A model generated the notes under the pieces. The model was not told where the DNA came from, ran no database searches, and saw nothing but the letters and a program-made list of their open reading frames with translations. This document shows, one piece after another, positions 27,665 through 39,169 of a stretch of DNA of 64,000 nucleotides. Both the position numbers and the translations under genes were made by a program. Source of the stretch: Galaxea fascicularis (Eukaryota > Cnidaria > Anthozoa > Scleractinia > Euphylliidae); the NCBI GenBank assembly GCA_948470475.1, contig OX419339.1, positions 13,439,863 to 13,503,862 on the forward strand. The letters are read 5' to 3'. Positions within the stretch are counted from its first letter, which is position 1; each line of letters starts with the position of its first letter.

Positions 27665-28176
27665 GGTAGATCAAAACCGAAACAGACGCAACAAAAACTT
27701 GTACCGCTTCAACGTAGAAGACAAGACCGTACGTTCCGCGCCTTTAGACCCCTTTCACTTCTAGCGCGCGAATTCAAATTTCAAAACATTGAATGACACT
27801 GTGAAAGGTGTGAAAGTTACGTTCGCGGTCTCTCATTACAAAACAGTGATTCTGATTGGCCAAGAGTCCAGCCCCCACAAGACTAAACCAATCAACATTC
27901 GAGTTTAGTTTGGCGCCAAAATGGTCTTGCAATTGCATCACTTTAACACGCACGAGTGCCGCACGTGTTATAACAGTTCAAGTTTCATGTAGTTGTAAAT
28001 TTATGTCTCGAACCTCCCACCACTGATCGAAACCAAATTCTTTGGGATTAGGCAGTTAGCTGAGACCTAATGAGCTTTGATAATCGAGAAATACATAAAC
28101 CAGGAGGGGAAATTAAAAGTGGAAAATGTGGGATTACAAAATAGACCAAAATGTAAGAAGATACTAACCACTTTAA

Positions 28177-28297
28177 TAACCTCGGCCGTTCGGTCGTTAA
28201 GGGAAAATCTCAAACTGAAGCCTTGCCGTATCGCTCGGTCAATACAGCTAGGCTGAGGTTTGAGATTTTCCCGTAACGACCGAACGGTCGAGGTTAT
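28177..28297. repeat. Hairpin MITE-like element, ~40-bp arms
   Basis: Left arm 28177-28215 (TAACCTCGGCCGTTCGGTCG then GGGAAAATCTCAAAC) and right arm 28258-28297 are nearly exact inverted copies around a loop of about 42 bp. There is no coding content and no clear target-site duplication beyond TA/AT. Confidence 0.8.
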
Positions 28298-30745
28298 GAA
28301 GTTGTTTATTATACGGCTGACATAACGGTTCTAAAGCAAAAAAAACTTAGTTCAAGCAGAAGTCTTCGCTTCACGGTAATCTTCTCATTAATTTTTCCAA
28401 ACCCAGGTCAAAGTTTTCACTAACAGTTTTCCTGGCCGTGTTTTCAGTTTTTTGCTCTAGTGGCAACAATTTTCAATGTAGATAAATCAAATGTGGCCTT
28501 TGGATGACTTTTTGTTTTTTATTTACTAATTTGCATAATCTGTAATCACGGGAGAATAATGCCCCAGCGCTTCGCTGAGCTTAGCCAATCAGAGCGCGCG
28601 TTCTATCGTATACAAACATTAGCCATACACCGTTCCATATCGGGCACCTGCGATGTGTGGGTAATAGCAGTTATTTGCGAGTCTCCCTTTTATCTTCCCA
28701 ATTTGTACTTTAGTTTACCACTGGGAAATCGTAAGTCTCGACAAGAAAATGCGCTCACGCCAATTACGAAGAGTAACAGCAGCCGCCAGGTAAAGATGTT
28801 TGACTTCAAACAGCGTCGAGAGTAAATTGGTCTCATTCCGCTTCGTTATGAAACAAATTAACCGGAAACGGAATATCTGTTGTTTCTTTTGAGTAATCGT
28901 TTGCGTGACAGAAACACTTTAACCTATCACCTCTGTCTTGTCCAATAGAATGGCATATTAGTCATCCATGAAGGCATTTCAATCACGGATCAGGAAAATC
29001 GGCTTAAACAGAGGGCGAATGAGTCTCAAAACTGAAAACTTTATCTTCAGTGTTGCTTGACAAAAACATGCACACTTATAGTTATAGTTAAAACTAAAAA
29101 GAATAGATTTCAGATTTTCATCTTCCCTCTGCAGCTATCTGAACAAAGAAGGCAAAGAAGAAAAGAAAAGAAAAGTTGTGCCCTGAGGCGCACCTTAAAG
29201 CTACCAGCCGCCTTGTCGTCAGTTTGGCGGTAACAATAGCCTCTATTATCAACAAAGAGGGTTGACTTCCATTCCATGAGAAATTCTTCGGATGGATTCA
29301 AGTATGAGGATCGCGTGATTGCCGGGTCTCACTGAAATGTAAAATGTCTGAATAGTTTTTGGCAATTTCTGATACTAGCGCTATGATACTGACGCACTAA
29401 AAAACGTGCACCCCTCCACCCACGTGAATTGATCATACGCCGTGACTTTGGTCACAAAACAAAACAATTAAAATGTTTTAAATTAACTATTAGGTAAGTT
29501 GGAATTTGGTATGTTGCTGAGGCGGAAGGGACCTCGCCGGGAGGTGAAAACATATAGGTGTAAGCGGCTCCGGCACTAAAATAATTGGAAGGTCATGAGT
29601 TCGACTCGTATTGAAAGAATTAAAAAAATATCACATTTTCTTTCATTGGTACATGGCTACATCGACTATATTGTATAGTTACATACACACCAAAAAGAAA
29701 GGAAGCCCTCTCTTTTATTAGGCTCAAGGAAAGTGACGGTTTTTGTCAGTCTTACTGTGGTCAGTTTGTCAGTGGCTACAATCTCTTTTTTCGGCCTGAT
29801 GACAAGGTGTTGGGTGTCTGACAATGCCTCGATGCACTGGGTCGGATCCCAGAGCCAATCAGAGGCCGTGCATGTCATTTGATACCGTGCCAATACATCA
29901 GATTTTAAAATTTCCTAGAAACCAAAGCAAACCTAGGACTTGCTGTGTGTGTGTTGTCTTTCGCTTTTATGACAAATTCTGTCTTCCTTTTCAACCGTAA
30001 CGGGTTTTGCAGCCAGTGGTATGTAAGATTAAGACTTCGGGAAACTCGCTGACGCAAAGAGTTTTATGATGGTGAAGAATTCGAGAGAACAGAGTAGTGG
30101 CAAACTGAACGGCGAAAGAAACAAAGGCCCGTGAGAAGCAGAGGGTAAGGCAGTTATCGGGTGTTAGGTGTGTTATTTAATTTACGGGTGCATGTTCATT
30201 ACTTCCCGAATAGTTCGCAAAAGATTCCTCTTACTTTACATGTTAAATTGGATTTTCAGGATGGTTTCCTTTATCCGCCGCCAGTTTTCAGAGAAATTAA
30301 TCGATCGCATTTCACGGAACTGCAATTTGCATTGATTTATTTTGTTTTCCTTTAATTCCGGTTTGCCTGTCACAGATCAAACGTTTTTCACTGATATGTT
30401 CTATCCTTCAAATTTTAGTCTTTGGGCGCCACTTTCGATGTTGCTGCCACTTGGTTTATCACAGAAACTGAGCAATTTTGACTAAACTGTTTTCTTTCTT
30501 TGCGCTTTGGACGTAACATTCTTTTTACATGCACTGCGTTGTTTTCGGTGCAAAAAGGACGAGGGCTTTTCCCAGAAATTAAATAGCACACGAAACTTGA
30601 ATTTTCATTAATACAAATTGAACATATCGAAGAGAAACGCAAAATGATTTGATGACATTAGCGTAGCGTAATAGGGTAGCATACTGTTGTAGTTGAAATT
30701 TCTTGCGAGATGTGCCACAACACATTACTTCCGCCCCAAGACCTA

Positions 30746-30897
30746 TAGGCCATATTCGTATTCTCGGTATTGAACTGGATCTAGCATAAAGTGGAGGCTC
30801 TTGCGGGGGAATACATTTACATATGAAAAGATTCCCCCGCAAGAGCCTCCACTTCATGCTAGATCCAGTTCAATACCGAGAATACGAATATGGCCTA
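30746..30897. mobile_element. Long near-perfect palindromic element (67-bp arms)
   Basis: Arms 30746-30812 and 30831-30897 are inverted copies with one mismatch (A at 30788 against the expected G). They run from TAGGCCATATTCGTATTCTC to GGGGGAAT and enclose an 18-bp loop (ACATTTACATATGAAAAG). The same element starts at 63901 with the loop in the opposite orientation. It has no coding capacity and is a foldback transposon or MITE. Confidence 0.9.
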
Positions 30898-31600
30898 TTG
30901 AAGTCTCTGAGGTCCAGTTCAAAAGTAGAACTTTCCATCAGGGTGCCGACTGACTCAACCAGACGTATTTGGATCGACGCAAAACTAAGTTCAACAGTTG
31001 ATTCAGGCAACGTGTCTTATCAGTCGTACAATTCATCAAAACCTGACGGAGAACCAGGAGCCCAGATGGGCTCCTGAGAGAACTAATGAAGGATTGCGTC
31101 GTAACTACGGCATTTAGGGACTCTGACAGAAAAAGTTGTATTGTACAATGGCAATATTCAAGGCCGGATTCCTACGAGTTTTTTTTTTTGCCAATATCAG
31201 CTGATTGGTGCAAATCTTTGGATCTTGTTTCAGCTTTCATCAGTGGCGATGATTTGTGATCCAAGTTCGAGTTCTGAGCTTTTAAGATATTTTCCTGTTT
31301 CTCAAGAGAGCTGTGCTGTAGGCAGTTTGTCACGTCGCCCGCCTAAGGAACATGGCTCTTGACCGTGAAAAAAAATACTTATGCGCAAGATGACAGAAAC
31401 TATGCGACCCCAACCACCCTCCCCGGCCCAACCCCTCCTAAGGCGATGCGGGTATTAAGCGTGTCTGAACAGGCGGAACGGGTAACTGATGTAAATATTC
31501 TGGGCACCAAAAAATAACCCCAGACTTTGGAATTAAATGACTTCATAAAAATAAAGACTTAATTATGACAGAGTTTACTTTTTTCTTGCCTTCCCCAGGT

Positions 31601-31680
31601 GAGGAGGGACCATGAAACGCCCAAGTGATGTGGATTTCTGGCCCAGTTTGCTTCTAATGCCCATCACGTGGTTGCGAAGG
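31601..31680 (+). other. Exon-like segment of unknown gene, possibly a 5' UTR exon
   Basis: A strong acceptor (TTTTTTCTTGCCTTCCCCAG) precedes GTGAGGAGGGACC. An ATG frame (MKRPSDVDFWPSLLLMPITW, then LR) ends at a good donor (GAAG then GTAAGC). No partner exon continues the frame convincingly. It could be a 5' exon of the gene at 32988, where an acceptor (CTCCTTTACAG) lies just before the ATG, or a chance exon. It matches no family I know. Confidence 0.3.
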
Positions 31681-32987
31681 TAAGCAGTTTCACGTTTTTC
31701 AACACAACTGTTTTAGGACATTTTACGCATGTCCTTCTGACTTTATTCTTCTGTGATTTTTCTCTTCAAACTCATGATGCCTCTTCAAAGAAGCTTAATC
31801 AGAAATAGAGGCCAACAGTTGTTTAGTTTTAAATTACGCGGACAATTATGGCTGCTGACCTGTAGCTGACAAAGCAGAAAGCTAGAAACCGAGTCGAAAT
31901 AGCAGTAATTGGTTGGCGAGGCCAGTTACCTGTGATCAGCCGTTTTTTCTTTCACAATCAAGACCATACAGCGTGCAGTACTTGTCTGTCTAAACAGATC
32001 AGTGGTTTTATTCAACGCGTGCTGCATTCCGCAGTTTATAATTATGGAACTAAAATATTTCCAGCTGCGCATCTTTCGCATTTGCGATTGCTTTACATGT
32101 AATATTAATTGCTTGCATTCATACTTTTTTCTCGCGATCAATATAAAGTTGACCTGTACTTACGACATCGATTCCCAACGGAGTTTTTTCAAAAGAATAC
32201 TAAACAAAGGTACACAAAACCTTTGAAGAAGGCAAAAACTATTCAGAACAAGTTCAGTGATGCCAACCGGGTCTTTATTCGTTATTATCAGCAACGAAAC
32301 CTAATAAAACAACTTGGAAATTAAGCTAAAATGGACTCCAACAATGAAAAGAGTACGTTCTTTCAATGTGTTGTCACAGGCAGAGAGCTTTTCTTTCCGG
32401 CTTTCTAATTCTTCTTCTTGTCTAGATCCTTATTGTTATCAGTAAAAGTCACCAATGATACACAGGATTTGAGTGATAATGAACGACTAAAAAGCTTTGA
32501 ATACAAAGATCGATGCGATTAATTTTAGATTCGTTTAGATTCGTTAGCAGTGCTCTCATCCTTTGCATTCCAATGAACCGAAGCGCCGTGAATAAGCACT
32601 TTAGCATCTTAGGGTTTAATTACTCACCGCGATTGTTTACAAAACCTGGAAACCAAACAAACAGGACATGCTATTACTTAGTGTCCAAGATTACGGATAT
32701 TGTGTACCTAAGCTATTTTCAAGCATGTACCAGTGAAAACTCGACAAGTATTTGCATGCACCACAATAAAGAGTGGTTTGCAAGTGTCCAAATCACCACC
32801 GGTCGCTCAGACGGAGTTCCTAATTCCCGTCACCATTATCCTGGTAACTGAACACAAGTATATGATTTCACCCTGCTCCTCGTGCGTTTCGAACAGTTGG
32901 GTTTTGTAACGCCTTTAATTGTGAAGAACATTTGTTTGACAAGATTAGGTCAGTGAAAGAGAAAGACCTCCTTTACAGCACAGCGTA

Positions 32988-34430
32988 ATGTCGTCCAAAG
33001 GTAGAACGAGAGACAAAAATCTCTCAAAGCTCGACAACCGCATGATATCGACAATGTTAAAGAACGAGAAGTTAGCAGAGAAAGAACTTGAGAAAAAGAT
33101 GAAAGCTATAAAGGCCTTGGAACGCAAATCTATGGTACAAATCTGCGAAACATCTTTGGATGTGAAATACGATTTAAGGCGAAAACGAAACACACAGATC
33201 ATGGAGGAGCAGCTCTTGGAAGATCCACAGAATACGAGTGTTGGTGCGGGCAGGATTTTACGCTCACCAAGCGTCTCACGGAGGAGCAATTTAGTGCCAC
33301 TGGCTACCAAGCAAGAGGATCTAAAGGAAAAAGAGTCGCTTGCTGTTAAGCAAGAGTCATCTAGCGAGTCGGCAACGAATCCTGCCATTTTAATCAACAG
33401 TGGCAGCAAGGATGATGTCAGCCTTGTAGTTGATGCTCTTTCTCCGCGCGCCGCGTCTCCACGAAGTTCGCCTCCTCCAGAAGAATCTCCTATCAATGAA
33501 GAAGAAGCTCAGAAATTGCTGAAAGTTTTTTCCCAAAGCTCACGCGGTTCTCAGCGCCGTCGAACGGCGCCGGAAATAACAGACCTGTCACCAAAGCTTC
33601 TCATTGAGCTGGCAAAGAGGTCCGCGGCGGCCCCGATGAACGGAAAGGAACAATCGGACAGTAAGCCTACGGCACCGTTATATACGAGAAGACGAGAATC
33701 GGCAACGATTGAAATGCTGAAGATAAATGCGGAGCAAGAGAATTCAGAGGAGACAGCTCCTCCCACTCTACGGAGAAGAGAGTCCTCGGCCATGAATAAA
33801 AGTTCATTAGAAGTAAAAGAAGCTCTCTTGAGGGAAAAGATCTCGGAGCAAGCTCCACTGTCGCCTCGACTGAAACAACCTCGAACACCTCTGCTCGGAA
33901 GGCGGGGCTCCGGTGTGACAGCAACCCTCCGCCTTCCATCCAGCCAGTCATGTACCAGGGATGTAGCCTCAGAACTAATGTTACCAGAATTGAAGCGACC
34001 ACAGTCGCCTTCATTACGAAACTCACTGAGTCCTGTGCATGCAACGCCACAGTTGATTCGACCAGTGTCCCCAACAAGGTCGACGTCACCAATGTCAATG
34101 GAAAATGCACCAGAAGAGCCAGCGGTGGTGGACATTGGAGCAGAATACGATCTTACGCGGCGGAGAGGAACACGACCAGGATCTGCGGCAGCCGGGAGTC
34201 TGTCACTATGTCATCATGCAGGCCGTCGAGGTTCAGAGATGCTCTCTCAAATCGACTTGAACACGTTGTCACCGGCTTCACCAATGAGGAAGGCCATGGA
34301 AGACCCCCATGCGACTCTTAACCCTGCTCCGGCATCGCCCAACGTCTATAGAAGACATTCGGAGACCGTGGAGTCTTTGCAAGGTCGAGTGGACGAATTC
34401 TTAAAAACCTTGGCAGCTAAAGGTAGCTGA
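32988..34430 (+). CDS. Basic Ser/Pro-rich protein with many RRxS/T sites, function unknown
   Basis: A single uninterrupted 480-aa frame from ATG to TGA. Its base composition and codon pattern differ from the AT-rich flanks, so it is very likely real. Residues about 10-50 are charged and helical (LEKKMKAIKALERKS), a probable short coiled coil. The rest is low-complexity Ser/Pro/Arg. There are repeated basophilic-kinase type sites (RRSN, RRRTAP, RRRESATIEM, RRRESSAM, RRGSGV, RRRGTRPGS, RRGSEM, RRHSET) and proline-directed LSP/VSP/TSP sites. Two YDL-(x)RR segments (near residues 60 and 390) look related. No transmembrane segment or signal peptide is seen. It lacks introns within the coding region, unlike its neighbours. 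An acceptor-like CTCCTTTACAG ends 9 nt before the ATG, so a spliced 5' UTR is possible. I do not recognise a homologue. Confidence 0.75.
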   Translation: MSSKGRTRDKNLSKLDNRMISTMLKNEKLAEKELEKKMKAIKALERKSMVQICETSLDVKYDLRRKRNTQIMEEQLLEDPQNTSVGAGRILRSPSVSRRSNLVPLATKQEDLKEKESLAVKQESSSESATNPAILINSGSKDDVSLVVDALSPRAASPRSSPPPEESPINEEEAQKLLKVFSQSSRGSQRRRTAPEITDLSPKLLIELAKRSAAAPMNGKEQSDSKPTAPLYTRRRESATIEMLKINAEQENSEETAPPTLRRRESSAMNKSSLEVKEALLREKISEQAPLSPRLKQPRTPLLGRRGSGVTATLRLPSSQSCTRDVASELMLPELKRPQSPSLRNSLSPVHATPQLIRPVSPTRSTSPMSMENAPEEPAVVDIGAEYDLTRRRGTRPGSAAAGSLSLCHHAGRRGSEMLSQIDLNTLSPASPMRKAMEDPHATLNPAPASPNVYRRHSETVESLQGRVDEFLKTLAAKGS

Positions 34431-34653
34431 TCAACAGTCTAAAGAACGCTGACTGTCATTGAGATAAATTTCTTCGGTTTCGTAAGACGCGGTCAGTTGA
34501 GCAACGTGACTTTGGACTATTCGCCATCAATATCCTGATATTTTAGTTAATGAATAGGTGGAGCATATCTGTGAATTATTTTCAGTTGACTGTCCTCTTG
34601 AAGTCATTCACTAAAGACAAAACTTGAATTTCTATTGCGCATGGAATCTAAAA

Positions 34654-34659
34654 AATAAA
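34654..34659 (+). terminator. Polyadenylation signal of the RRxS-rich gene
   Basis: Canonical AATAAA 224 nt after the stop codon at 34430, the first such hexamer downstream on this strand. Confidence 0.55.
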
Positions 34660-35621
34660 ACTGCCAAAAGCAACTACAGAATAAGTAAATCATTACCTAT
34701 TTTTCTATTGTTTGTCCACATTCAAAAGCAATTTCCACATGAAAGGTTAAAACTTTTTTGTTTCCTTTTCAAGAATTCAAGACGGTCATAGTACCAGAAA
34801 TCTGGTTCTGAGATGGAAAAAAAGAATCTTAAATATTGAGGTTCAGGTTCGCCGGTCGATTCCTTCTTTAATAAGAATAACACAATTGCTGGGAACTTGA
34901 AATCGTGTTTTGTAATTGCACCTGTAAGACCTGAACAAACAACGCAAACTGTAGCTTGCGTAATCACATACGTCACGAACATCAGGAATAAGCTTATGAC
35001 GAAACACGAAGAGCTCCCTGCCAGTAGTTTGGTTTCTTACCGCCTGAAAGGTTTTTCTTATTCATATTTGCTCACTGTAACTATGCCTTATAACGACCTT
35101 TTGCTTACAGCACGTCTGCAGTTTGAAAAGCAGAACAATAATCGAACTAATTCTACAGACAAAACGTGCTTTATTAACCCAGGGGAATCGTCAGAGCCGT
35201 GCAGAACGTACATCTGATCCACAGAGTGATTTTGTTCCCCCCCCCCCCCCAAAAAAAAAAAAAAACACATACAATGTATCTATTTTCTGCTGACAACGAA
35301 AAAGGAGAGATGAGAACTGATGAAGGAACGTTTCATCTGATTCTCCTGTTGACTGGGCGCCTACCTTAAGTCAGAACTGACCGGCCATTTTAAAGAGAAT
35401 TCTACTACATGTATCAATAAGCCAGATCAGTTTATTTGTACATAGTACGCATAGTAGTGATGGGGTTCTAGCTTTTCGGTAAGCGCCTAAGTTATCTAAA
35501 GTTTGGTAGGTTTTAGGAAAAATTGCTTGAACCCAATTCCCTTTTTAGTTTATCGCGTTTCAGGGGGCCTTTGAGTACTGGCGCTCACACCATCTCGTTG
35601 CCAGAGTTAAGGTGAATTGCC

Positions 35622-35770
35622 ACAATTGACCTGCTCCCAACGTCAGTGGCTTCATAGGTCAATTCGTTGGAGCATCGCACCGGTAGCACGAGGTCACGGA
35701 TTCAAACCTTGAGTCCACGCAACTGCATACATTGCGATCACAACTGCGAGGATCAGTCTCCAGTTGAGTA
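35622..35770 (+). repeat. tRNA-derived SINE, family 2, copy 1 (degenerate)
   Basis: Shares ACAATTGACCTGCTCCCAAC and the following tRNA-like head with 61614-61780. The B-box is degraded (GATTCAAACCT at 35699), and the A-box region (TAGGTCAATTCGTTGG) is altered against TAGCGCAGTTGG in the other copy. The tail CACAACTGCGAGGATCAGTC is also shared. Confidence 0.75.
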
Positions 35771-35820
35771 AATCATGTTATTGTTATGTTAACTAGACCG
35801 CATTCAGTACACGAATAGAG

Positions 35821-35857
35821 GGAGTAGTTTCTGAAGAACGTCTTCAGAAACTACTCC
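35821..35857. repeat. Perfect palindrome, 17-bp arms
   Basis: GGAGTAGTTTCTGAAGA, then ACG, then its exact reverse complement. About 30 bp downstream (35888-35908) is CGGAGTTGATAATGTAAATT, which recurs almost exactly at 58151. Both are probably ends of the same repeat family. Confidence 0.8.
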
Positions 35858-37600
35858 TGCGTCGGTGGGGAAGTTGTACACGAGAACGGAGTTGATAATG
35901 TAAATTGATCATGAGAAAGACAGAGAACAAGGTCACCCCCAGCCTCGCGTCTGCTCAAAGCCAGGTCGCCAGGTCACTCAACACACAACGCGTCCGAAGT
36001 AGCTGATCAACAGGACCGCTGGCTCGCTTAAGAGCGTGCACGGAAGATGTTATTGATCGGACTTTGATATTTAAGTCCAAGGTGAGGCCATCAACTTTGC
36101 AGTTTATCAATACATTCCGAAGGCTGCACGGTATTCCACTGGCAAGGTAAGAAGTTGCGTTGTGATTTTTTTCAAACAGTCAACATTCTTCTCGGAGGAA
36201 AGTTTCCTCAGTGGAATGGCTGTTCAACATTCAGATGACCCTGTATCCATCAAGGTGGTTTTCTCTCACTCTGTACTCGCCTTCTTAGTAGGTTTGTAAA
36301 GAAATGTCAAACACGCCCCGGCTTGTTTCGATGATCACGCTTGATTCTGAAGCCGGTGATCGTTCCGAACTATCACGTACATCTATGTTGGTTAAAAAAA
36401 AATTCTCCTTAAGCATGCGCATACCATTTTGAATGGAGCTTATTGCAGAACATTGCCAGTACAGAAAAGTATGACTAGGTGGTTGAATTAAAAAAAAATT
36501 GAACAAATAAAATAAGCAAATAATTTGGAAAACAACACCCCTCTAAAATATTCGCCTTCGTTTTTTCCTTGAAAACACCCCAAGTCAGTTTTTAAGTTCA
36601 GATGTCACTGCTTGTTTTATGGTTCAACGCCGTACGGAACAAATTTGTCTTTTTTTCTTCTACGTCTTCATCAGTTTTTCAGAAAAGACAAAAAAATAGT
36701 TGATCATTTTCTCGATTTTTTCGTTGCCGGTTGTTCGCGTGAATTTTATGATAATTCACTTTGCGGATGTATAAGTCATTGAATAATGAATCAACCAATG
36801 GTACAAAATTAACTTAAGAACACAATAGCCAGTGCATATTCTTAATTGTCACGTTCTGACACCGAATCCAATCAATATGCGAACGCCAAGTTTTCTCGTT
36901 TAATTGCTTTTTATTTCTTTTACGTTTTATTTGTGCAGAAAAGCTCTGTTGGCCTTCAATTAGGAATAAAAAAGTGAAATTAATGGAGCAGCACCAAGCG
37001 AAATCGATATTTAAGTTAGTGACTTACATTTGTGAAACTGAAGGACAAAAAAACAACTGCATTTGACGGTCAAATATTTCACAGAAAATGAGTATGATTT
37101 TAAAAAGAAAAGGAAAACATGACATCCCACTTATCGCGGCAGCATCTGTTCTACCGCGTAGATTTTTTTTAAAGATTCAAACGTTCTTTCTCGAGTGCGC
37201 AACAGTTGCAAACACTGAAATCTATCGAAACAGTGACTCACACGAAGAAAATATGGAATTCTACGAAAATGTCTAGTCCTCTTGAAAAAAATCACGAGTT
37301 TTCAGGAGGGCAAATTTTTAAAGCTGGTCTAGAGATTAACACTTTTACGCCAAAATGTAATATAAAAGGAAAAATAAACAATACCACATTTCTTTTTGTT
37401 TTTAAGAACACCATCTCCCCTCAATAAGTGCTGCTCGCAGACTTTCATTTGAATAAGTGCAACTTTTTAATGATTTTACCTGTAGAGCAGAAAGTTAAAC
37501 CACTCCGTGAAGCGTGATCAATAATACCACGGGGAACTGTTGCTTCTCTATTTGAATCTTCATGTAAGCGGTGGTCTACACCTGTGAGGAATGTATATCA

Positions 37601-38066
37601 TTGGCCGTCTTCAGTTATGCTAGAGACTTTAAATTCGTCTGAGACGTTAAAGTCATCTCCAGCCGACTTTAACGTCTAGTATAAAAACGATAAATAAGAC
37701 AGACGCATTTAACGTCTGGCGACTTTGATTGGCCGTATTTATACTAGAGATGACCTTAGCGGGTAGATGACCTTAGCGCACCAAAACGGCTAAGGTCGTC
37801 TAGTACATATTTGAGAAAAAGGGGAGTCGACCTTGCCGTCCGACGACTTAGCCATCTGAAATTAAGGGCATCTGATCGATGCCCTTAACCCTTAAGGACG
37901 TCTGGTGTCCACTAGCGTAAGGACGAAACGACCTTATCGAGAGTACCTTAACACAAAATCATTCCAGTTCCGATATCTGGACGACTTAGCCGTCTTCTAG
38001 TATAAATACGGCCAATTACGACTTTGATGTCTCAGACGTTACATGCCTCTAGTATAAAAACGGGGC
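37601..38066. mobile_element. Outer MITE with GACTTTAACGTCT subrepeats, interrupted by a younger MITE
   Basis: The motif GACTTTAACGTCT and its complement recur several times. The left side has GTCTGAGACGTTAAAGTC and the right side has GATGTCTCAGACGTTAC followed by CTAGTATAAAAACGG, a degenerate inverted pair. An inner element (37730-38018) splits it. A shorter relative lies at 38434-38516. Confidence 0.6.
37730..38018. mobile_element. Inner MITE with ~10-bp target-site duplication
   Basis: The termini TTGGCCGTATTTATACTAGA and TCTAGTATAAATACGGCCAA are exact inverted repeats. CGACTTTGAT flanks both sides (37720-37729 and 38019-38028). The interior has repeated CTTAGC/GGTCGTC motifs (GACGACTTAGCCGTC). 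The insertion is inside the outer element, which gives a relative age order. Confidence 0.75.
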
Positions 38067-38433
38067 ACCCTAACTGGGACGCCTTTAGCCCTGAGTCCTT
38101 TGTTCATCTGCACTTCGTTCCTCTCTTACTCTCTTGGTCGACACGACAAACAACCATGTGCCGAGGCTACATCTAGTTCCTCGTTCATCGGCAGAAATTC
38201 TGTTTCCTAGACTAATTTTTCTTACAAAAATATTTGCAACTGTCCTTCTTGGCGACGTCGAGACATAAATTAGAGAAGCTGCAATTCCGCCACGTTTATT
38301 TGCTCATATGTTCGTGTGTTACGTTTTATTTGGTGCCGAGTTTGCTCGTGCCCAGTGTCTTCCGAGAATAGCACCTAGTCTTTTTTTAGAAAAATCTTGT
38401 TTTTCTCCGTTAGTTTGTCTACTTTTATGTGTC

Positions 38434-38516
38434 CCGTTTTTATACGAGACGGCTTTAACGTCTTGTAGGTCAAATGCGTTTTGACGACTTTAACGTCTGA
38501 AGCATAAAAACGGCCA
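38434..38516. repeat. Short relative of the GACTTTAACGTCT element
   Basis: CCCGTTTTTATACGAGACGG at the left and GACTTTAACGTCTGAAGCAT then AAAAACGGCC at the right form an inverted pair over about 80 bp, matching the ends of the element at 37601-38066. Confidence 0.6.
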
Positions 38517-38569
38517 TTAGTGGAAATGTTGGCAAAAGAGTCTTCGCCGTTTTCATTTTTGTGAAACTG

Positions 38570-38910
38570 CCCTGGCCAAACGGACTCACCAATAGGCGCA
38601 AATAGCCTTAAGCTGGACTCGCGTTGGGTGGCCAAACGGACTCGCAAGTTTCCTCGCAAGTACACGCAAGTCGCATATAAACCCATTTCAAGGCTACGGG
38701 CTTAGTCCCGTGCGGCCAAAGTGTAACCTGTTATCCGGTGTTTCATTGGCTAATAGGTCGCTGTAACAACGAATTGACATCACTCAACTTGCATTGACAT
38801 GGGTTGGGTGGCCAAACGGTGAAAACTTGTGTCGACTTGCGAGCAAATGTGGTCTCGACCAAAGTGAGCGCAAGTTATCGCAAGTGCGCGCAAGCCCTGG
38901 CCAAAGGGCC
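38570..38910. repeat. MITE-like element with GGCCAAACGG and CGCAAG subrepeats
   Basis: CCTGGCCAAACGGACTC occurs at 38571, GGGTGGCCAAACGG at about 38629 and again at about 38810, and CCCTGGCCAAAGGG near 38895. Between them CGCAAG/CTTGCG units repeat in both orientations. There is no coding potential. Boundaries are approximate. Confidence 0.55.
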
Positions 38911-39169
38911 GTAGCTTTCCAGACGAGGTCTATGATTGGAGAAAGAAACAGTAGATGACACAACACAAACAATACGCCTAGTCCTGATAACAAAAGAAGC
39001 TACAGGTCATAGGGACCAACGAACATATAGGTCTGGAAGAGCTACAGGATTACTCTGGTCAAACGAAGTCTCAAGTAGGCCCACGCTTTCAACTTGGATC
39101 TACTTCCGAGACGAGCGTGTCACACTCCCTTCACTATCCCTGACAAAAATAAGGGAAGGGACTACTTGA

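Larger units (their letters stand above)
27665..32987. other. Upstream interval of gene B to the RRxS-rich gene
   Basis: The first few hundred bases (27665-27900) should contain the gene B promoter and 5' UTR; no clear TATA box was seen. Beyond that it holds two hairpin elements (28177-28297, 30746-30897), a sequence of the AGCCAATCAGAGCGCGCG type at 28583, and one exon-like segment at 31601-31680. I find no other supported gene. Confidence 0.4.
34431..37600. other. Intergenic, with SINE copy and hairpins
   Basis: No supported genes after the poly(A) signal. It contains a C/A homopolymer tract at 35237-35265, a SINE copy at 35622-35770 and a 17-bp-arm palindrome at 35821-35857. AT-rich sequence without recognised features fills the rest. 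Confidence 0.4.

Noticed and set aside
27420..27764. Plus-strand 114-aa frame
   Set aside because: It is antisense to exon 1 of gene B.
30823..31077. Open frame beginning inside the palindrome
   Set aside because: Its first third is the right arm of the foldback element, so the frame is a by-product.
32945..34321. Antisense and frame-shifted open frames over the RRxS-rich gene
   Set aside because: They are shadows caused by the biased composition of the 480-aa frame.
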